Shown: positions 60,880-64,000 of the stretch, piece after piece
Layout: every line of letters starts with the position of its first letter
How positions within the stretch are numbered: position 1 is the first letter of the stretch
Origin: Brevibacillus antibioticus
Lineage (GTDB): Bacteria; Bacillota; Bacilli; Brevibacillales; Brevibacillaceae
Length of the DNA stretch: 64,000 bases
Direction of reading: 5' to 3'
Assembly: GCF_005217615.1 (NCBI RefSeq)
Contig: NZ_SZNK01000001.1
Coordinates: 184,001 to 248,000 of the forward strand
Made by a program: the position numbers and the translations under genes
Notes under the pieces: generated by a model
What the model was told of the DNA's origin: nothing
The model's input: only the letters and a program-made list of their open reading frames with translations
Databases searched by the model: none

Positions 60880-61382
60880 AGGGGAAGGCGAACCGCTCTT
60901 ATTGATCCACGGCTTCAATCTGGATACAAGGCTATGGGATGACCAGCTGCAAGCATTTGCACAGACGTATAAGGTCGTTCGCTTTGATATCCGCGGGTTC
61001 GGTAAAACACTGGCGACTGACGTTCCTTATACCTTGTACGACGATGTGAAAGCGGTTCTGCAAGGGCTTGGTATCGAAAAAGCGCATGTGGCTGGGCTTT
61101 CGTTTGGGGGAATGGTCGCGCTGGAGTTCGCACTTGCTTCTGGTCGCATCCGGCTTGTTTGGTCATCCAAGAAGTGAGCAAAGGCTGCACGATGTGGAAC
61201 GATTCAATCAAGTGGATTATCCCGATTTTTTACAGATCGCTGATGTATTGACCGAACGGATTACAGGCGCACAAAAAGTCATCCTGCCTGACTCAGCGCA
61301 TATCCCACCGATGGATCAACCAGAGGTATTCAACAAACTCGTCCTGGAATTCCTCGCACAAAGTACTGTAAGATCATCCTAA
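60880..61382 (+). pseudogene. Broken alpha/beta hydrolase
   Basis: The first part (from about 60880) reads GEGEPLLLIHGFNLDTRLWDDQ through VAGLSFGGMVALEFAL, the start and nucleophile elbow of a 3-oxoadipate enol-lactonase-like hydrolase, and stops at 61175. A different frame from about 61185 gives FLQIADVLTERI...KVILPDSAHIPPMDQPEVFNKLVLEFL, the family's C-terminus with the catalytic His. The stretch between (cap and Asp region) is missing, and there is no start codon in the first part: TAA at 60877. So the gene has a 5' loss, an internal deletion and a frameshift. Confidence 0.85.
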
Positions 61383-61390
61383 TACCGTTT

Positions 61391-61437
61391 TCAAAAGGCA
61401 TGATCGGAGAGAATTACCGCTCATGTCTTTTTTTGTT
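61391..61437 (+). terminator. Terminator after the hydrolase pseudogene
   Basis: AAAGGCATGATCGG pairs imperfectly with CCGCTCATGTCTTT, followed by TTTTTG. Confidence 0.6.
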
Positions 61438-61533
61438 TTCAACACTTCGCCACATCAGATAGCCCGATGGAGCCATATAGATTCTCGTACTATTTTGATA
61501 GGATTAAGACGAAATAAGGAAGTAGGTGATAGG

Positions 61534-62820
61534 GTGACAGATAACATTAGACATTATGCGGTTGTGTTTTTGCTCGCCTTTTTACTTGTACTGACAACGG
61601 GTATGACAACTGCTTACGCCCATGCTGGCTTAATGGGCAGCTTCCCACAAGATGGTGAGGTACTGAAGGCGAATCCAGGAAAAATATCTGCGTTGTTTAC
61701 CGAAACATTGGAGCCCGATCTAGTTAACGTGCGTTTATTTGACTGGAATGGCAAGGAAATAAAAGTGGAGCGGCCGACATTGCAGCCGGGTGATGCCTCG
61801 CAGTTGAATGTAAATCTGCCGAGCGATTTGGCTTGGGGGACGTATTCGGTTATCGTGTCTGTCGTTTCCGAGGACGGGCATCCGATCGAAGAGAGGCTCA
61901 CGTTTTCCATCGGACAAAAAAGTGCGTTCGTGGTTCCTCCGAGTGAGCAAAAAGCAGATTCAAGCTACTTGATTATGTACCGCTATTTGGCGCAAGGAAT
62001 TATTCTCGTCGGTGGCGGCTTGTATCTGGTAGCGTGGAGAGCACAGCGTCATGGCTTGCCTTCGCTTGCCCAGCTCATCGGGATTGGCAGACAAATCGGA
62101 TGGAGTTTGGCGATCATCGGACTTATATTTTTGTGGTTCTTGTATGACGAATCGTTAACCGCTGTTTCACTTACACAAGCACTGTGGCAGATGGACGGGA
62201 ACTTGCTCAGTCAGTCTCCGTTTGCGATCATGCTGCTGGTATCTTTTGCACTACTGTTATTGATGGCGATCCCCAATATGGTGTCCGGCTGGTATGTGGG
62301 AATCTGGGTTCTCGTGATCAGCGCGCAAGCTTTTGGTGGTCATGCATGGGGCATTGCTCCTGTCTGGCTGTCCATTTTGCTGAGACTGTTGCATGTATTG
62401 ACGGTCGCCGTGTGGATGGGGGCACTTGTCTACTTGTTACTTACAGTCAAAGTGGCTGAAAGAGGACAGGAGTCGTTCAAGAGGTTCTTTTTGCAGACAG
62501 TTGCTGTGGCGGCAGTGCTTGCTGTCGTGACGGGTGTTGTCATGCTCATCGTGCAGACGGATGTCATGAATATTTTCCAGAGTGCAACAGCATGGAGCTA
62601 TCTGTTATACGGAAAAATAGCAAGTGTCTGCCTCATGCTTCTGCTGGCCTTCAGGCAAACGAGACGCTGGCGGACGAAAAATTCTTTGCAGCCCGCTTAC
62701 TTGCGTTGGGAAATCGTATTCGGTATTATTGCTGTTCTGGCAGGACTTTGGATGAGCCAGATCAACTATCCGACTGCTACGACAAATAATCAGGCCATGA
62801 TTCAAACAGATTCAAACTAG
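61534..62820 (+). CDS. CopC-CopD fusion copper-handling protein (YcnJ-like)
   Basis: GTG 61534 with TAGGTGAT upstream gives a proper signal peptide; the longer frame to 61423 does not. About 428 residues. Signal peptide ends TTAYA, so the mature protein begins HAGLMGSFP, exposing the N-terminal His used by CopC domains to bind Cu(II). CopC domain to about 145 with GHPIEERLTFSI; then eight membrane helices of the CopD type with LLRLLHVLTVAVWMGALVYLL. YcnJ of Bacillus imports copper. The next gene is YcnI-like, the usual partner. Confidence 0.88.
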   Translation: MTDNIRHYAVVFLLAFLLVLTTGMTTAYAHAGLMGSFPQDGEVLKANPGKISALFTETLEPDLVNVRLFDWNGKEIKVERPTLQPGDASQLNVNLPSDLAWGTYSVIVSVVSEDGHPIEERLTFSIGQKSAFVVPPSEQKADSSYLIMYRYLAQGIILVGGGLYLVAWRAQRHGLPSLAQLIGIGRQIGWSLAIIGLIFLWFLYDESLTAVSLTQALWQMDGNLLSQSPFAIMLLVSFALLLLMAIPNMVSGWYVGIWVLVISAQAFGGHAWGIAPVWLSILLRLLHVLTVAVWMGALVYLLLTVKVAERGQESFKRFFLQTVAVAAVLAVVTGVVMLIVQTDVMNIFQSATAWSYLLYGKIASVCLMLLLAFRQTRRWRTKNSLQPAYLRWEIVFGIIAVLAGLWMSQINYPTATTNNQAMIQTDSN

Positions 62821-62835
62821 GGAGGTTTTCATACG

Positions 62836-63459
62836 ATGAAAATGACAAAATGGATGAGCAGTGTACTGGTAGCCGGTGCAGTTTTGACGTTGGCGACAGC
62901 AGCACAAGCACATGTGAACGTATATCCGAAAGAGACTACTACAGGCTCCTATGAAAAATACGCAGTGCGTGTCCCAGTAGAAAAAGACGTCAATACGACA
63001 AAAGTGAAGCTGGAATTCCCGGCAGGTGTGAAGGTAAATACTGTACAACCGATTCCGGGCTGGACCTACGAGTTCGAAAAAGATAAAGACGGTGTGAACA
63101 CAGCGCTTGTGTGGACAGCCACAGAAGGCGGAATCAAGGCGCATGAGTTCCAAGAGTTCACGTTTGTCGGGGCAAACCCGAAAGAAGAGGGCCAATTGGC
63201 TTGGAAGGCTTATCAGACCTATGCAAATGGTGAGGTTGTGGAATGGACAGGGGACAAGGATTCTAAAACGCCAGCGTCTGTCACTACCATTAAGGCTGGT
63301 GTAGGCGAAGCAGGGCATGAGCATGGACAAGAACAAAAGCCGGCCACTGCTCCTGCTGGGGAAGCGGCTGGTGCAGGCAGCAACAATACCTTGCCATTGG
63401 TACTTTCTGGTTTGGCGTTGCTGATCTCCATCGTTAGCCTGTTTAGAAAAAAAGCGTAA
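62836..63459 (+). CDS. YcnI-like (DUF1775) copper-binding membrane protein
   Basis: 207 residues after GGGAGG. Signal peptide ending TAAQA, so the mature chain starts HVNVYPKETTTGSYEKYAVRVPVEKD, the DUF1775 pattern with an N-terminal His for copper. WTYEFEK and a W at FTFVGANP.. follow. A Pro/Ala/Glu linker with HEHGQE leads to a single C-terminal membrane helix and RKK. Works with the CopC-CopD protein encoded 15 bases upstream. Confidence 0.9.
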   Translation: MKMTKWMSSVLVAGAVLTLATAAQAHVNVYPKETTTGSYEKYAVRVPVEKDVNTTKVKLEFPAGVKVNTVQPIPGWTYEFEKDKDGVNTALVWTATEGGIKAHEFQEFTFVGANPKEEGQLAWKAYQTYANGEVVEWTGDKDSKTPASVTTIKAGVGEAGHEHGQEQKPATAPAGEAAGAGSNNTLPLVLSGLALLISIVSLFRKKA

Positions 63460-63473
63460 GTGCTCCTTAATAA

Positions 63474-63512
63474 AGCTGTGCAGTGTGTTCAATCATGCTG
63501 CACGGCTTTTTT
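63474..63512 (+). terminator. Terminator after ycnI-like gene
   Basis: AGCTGTGCAG pairs with CTGCACGGCT around a 16-base loop, followed by TTTTTTG. Confidence 0.82.
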
Positions 63513-63573
63513 GTTGTGTGACAATTAAAAACATTCTATAATGGCAGTAATTACTTTCGGAGGTGTATATCAC

Positions 63574-63636
63574 ATGTTAAAAACACTATTCAGAGCAAGC
63601 AAGTACACAGGAAGGAAAAATAGAATGGCAGCATGA
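63574..63636 (+). CDS. Putative leader peptide (20 aa)
   Basis: ATG 63574 preceded by CGGAGGTG, a strong ribosome binding site, followed by 20 codons (MLKTLFRASKYTGRKNRMAA) and TGA. It is short and basic and lies about 100 bases upstream of an MFS transporter gene. Its stop codon falls in the left arm of an inverted repeat whose right arm precedes the transporter's ribosome binding site. This is the layout of ribosome-stalling leader peptides that control antibiotic efflux genes. Role is inference. Confidence 0.55.
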   Translation: MLKTLFRASKYTGRKNRMAA

Positions 63637-63704
63637 CGCGTACGCATTTTGCATAGTAGAGGATTGTAGAATAACGATCAGTATGTGAAAACGGAACGCG
63701 TCAT
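63633..63704 (+). promoter_or_regulatory. Inverted repeat between leader and MFS gene
   Basis: ATGACGCGT (63633-63641) and ACGCGTCAT (63696-63704) are exact inverse complements. The first overlaps the leader stop codon; the second ends about 8 bases before AAAAAAGGTGG. A stalled ribosome on the leader would change this pairing. Confidence 0.55.
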
Positions 63705-63732
63705 CTGCCTAAAAAAGGTGGATACTGCTTCC

Positions 63733-64000
63733 ATGTTCATGAATGCGACAAAAGTATATACGATCAAAAGTTTTTTGACTTCCCTCGCCAATACGACCAT
63801 GTTCACGACTTATGCGCTTTACTATATTGTGACACTGGGTTTTAACCCGTTTGAATTGCTTTTGATCGGGACGGTATTGGAGTTATCTGTGTTGGTGTTT
63901 GAAGGGATAACAGGAGTCGTTGCGGATACGTACAGTCGCCGTCGCTCCGTCATTATCGGGATGTTTTTGCTGGGTATCGGATTTGCAATGCAGGGGATCG
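63733..64000 (+). CDS. MFS transporter, N-terminal part (cut by window end)
   Basis: ATG 63733 (a GTG at 63718 is an alternative). The visible 89 codons include two to three membrane helices, ending in ITGVVADTYSRRRSVIIGMF, the loop 2-3 motif (GxxADxxxRR) of major facilitator transporters. Position behind a leader peptide and hairpin suggests a drug or macrolide efflux pump with inducible expression. The substrate cannot be inferred from this fragment. Confidence 0.75.
   Translation, partial: MFMNATKVYTIKSFLTSLANTTMFTTYALYYIVTLGFNPFELLLIGTVLELSVLVFEGITGVVADTYSRRRSVIIGMFLLGIGFAMQGI

Noticed and set aside
1-64000. rRNA or tRNA genes and complete insertion sequences
   Set aside because: No rRNA-like stretches, tRNA cloverleaf clusters, transposase motifs or terminal inverted repeats were recognised while reading; a covariance-model scan was not possible.

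Overview
The window reads as a chromosomal segment of a spore-forming Gram-positive bacterium. It carries a GerA/GerB/GerC germinant-receptor operon, a CtsR-type operator in front of clpE, strong AGGAGG ribosome binding sites and several TTG/GTG starts. The gene set and a salicylate/cysteine siderophore cluster best fit Brevibacillus or a close Paenibacillaceae relative. That genus call is recognition, not a computed placement.

Bases 1-3,400 hold phage-like small genes (coiled-coil and terminase-small-subunit-like proteins). They end in an odd chimera: a serine recombinase catalytic domain fused to a YwqK-type immunity domain. Bases 3,400-14,000 are a polymorphic-toxin graveyard and immunity array. 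It contains two broken EsaD-like nuclease tails with three YezG/EsaG immunity genes, an orphan PD-(D/E)xK-like toxin tip with two downstream immunity candidates, and a 5'-truncated VgrG-like spike carrying an Ntox15 DNase with a Tdi1-like immunity gene. SUFU-like and two SMI1/KNR4 immunity genes follow. Seven copies of a terminator-bearing intergenic repeat separate these cassettes, and a ~735-bp segment is duplicated 7.46 kb apart. Bases 14,000-20,500 carry a secreted coiled-coil protein, then an apparently intact effector-delivery module: VgrG-like spike, pentapeptide-repeat adaptor-like protein, possible Imm11-like protein, DcrB-like protein and two small membrane proteins. No sheath, tube or baseplate genes lie in the window.

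Bases 20,500-43,700 are an iron-regulated siderophore locus with three Fur boxes. An ECF S-component-like membrane protein diverges from a type II thioesterase gene. Next come a decayed Sfp-type phosphopantetheinyl transferase and a second promoter with an embedded Fur box. The main operon encodes a fused salicyl-AMP ligase/salicylate synthase, an ArCP-Cy-A(MT-like)-PCP-Cy-A(MT-like)-PCP synthetase, a saccharopine-dehydrogenase-like reductase, a thiazolinyl-imide reductase fused to a methyltransferase, and a Cy-A-PCP-TE synthetase. All three A domains carry cysteine-type pocket residues. The predicted product is salicylate plus three cyclised cysteines, with one ring probably reduced and methylated: a pyochelin/yersiniabactin/ulbactin-like chelator.

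Bases 43,700-64,000 are mostly ordinary chromosome: endonuclease V, ribokinase, a TetR-MFS pair, clpE, a VTT-domain protein, a MocR/EamA divergent pair, potABCD, the ger operon, an alpha/beta-hydrolase pseudogene, a CopC-CopD fusion with a YcnI-like protein, and an MFS gene cut by the window edge. That last gene is preceded by a short leader ORF and an inverted repeat resembling an attenuator.
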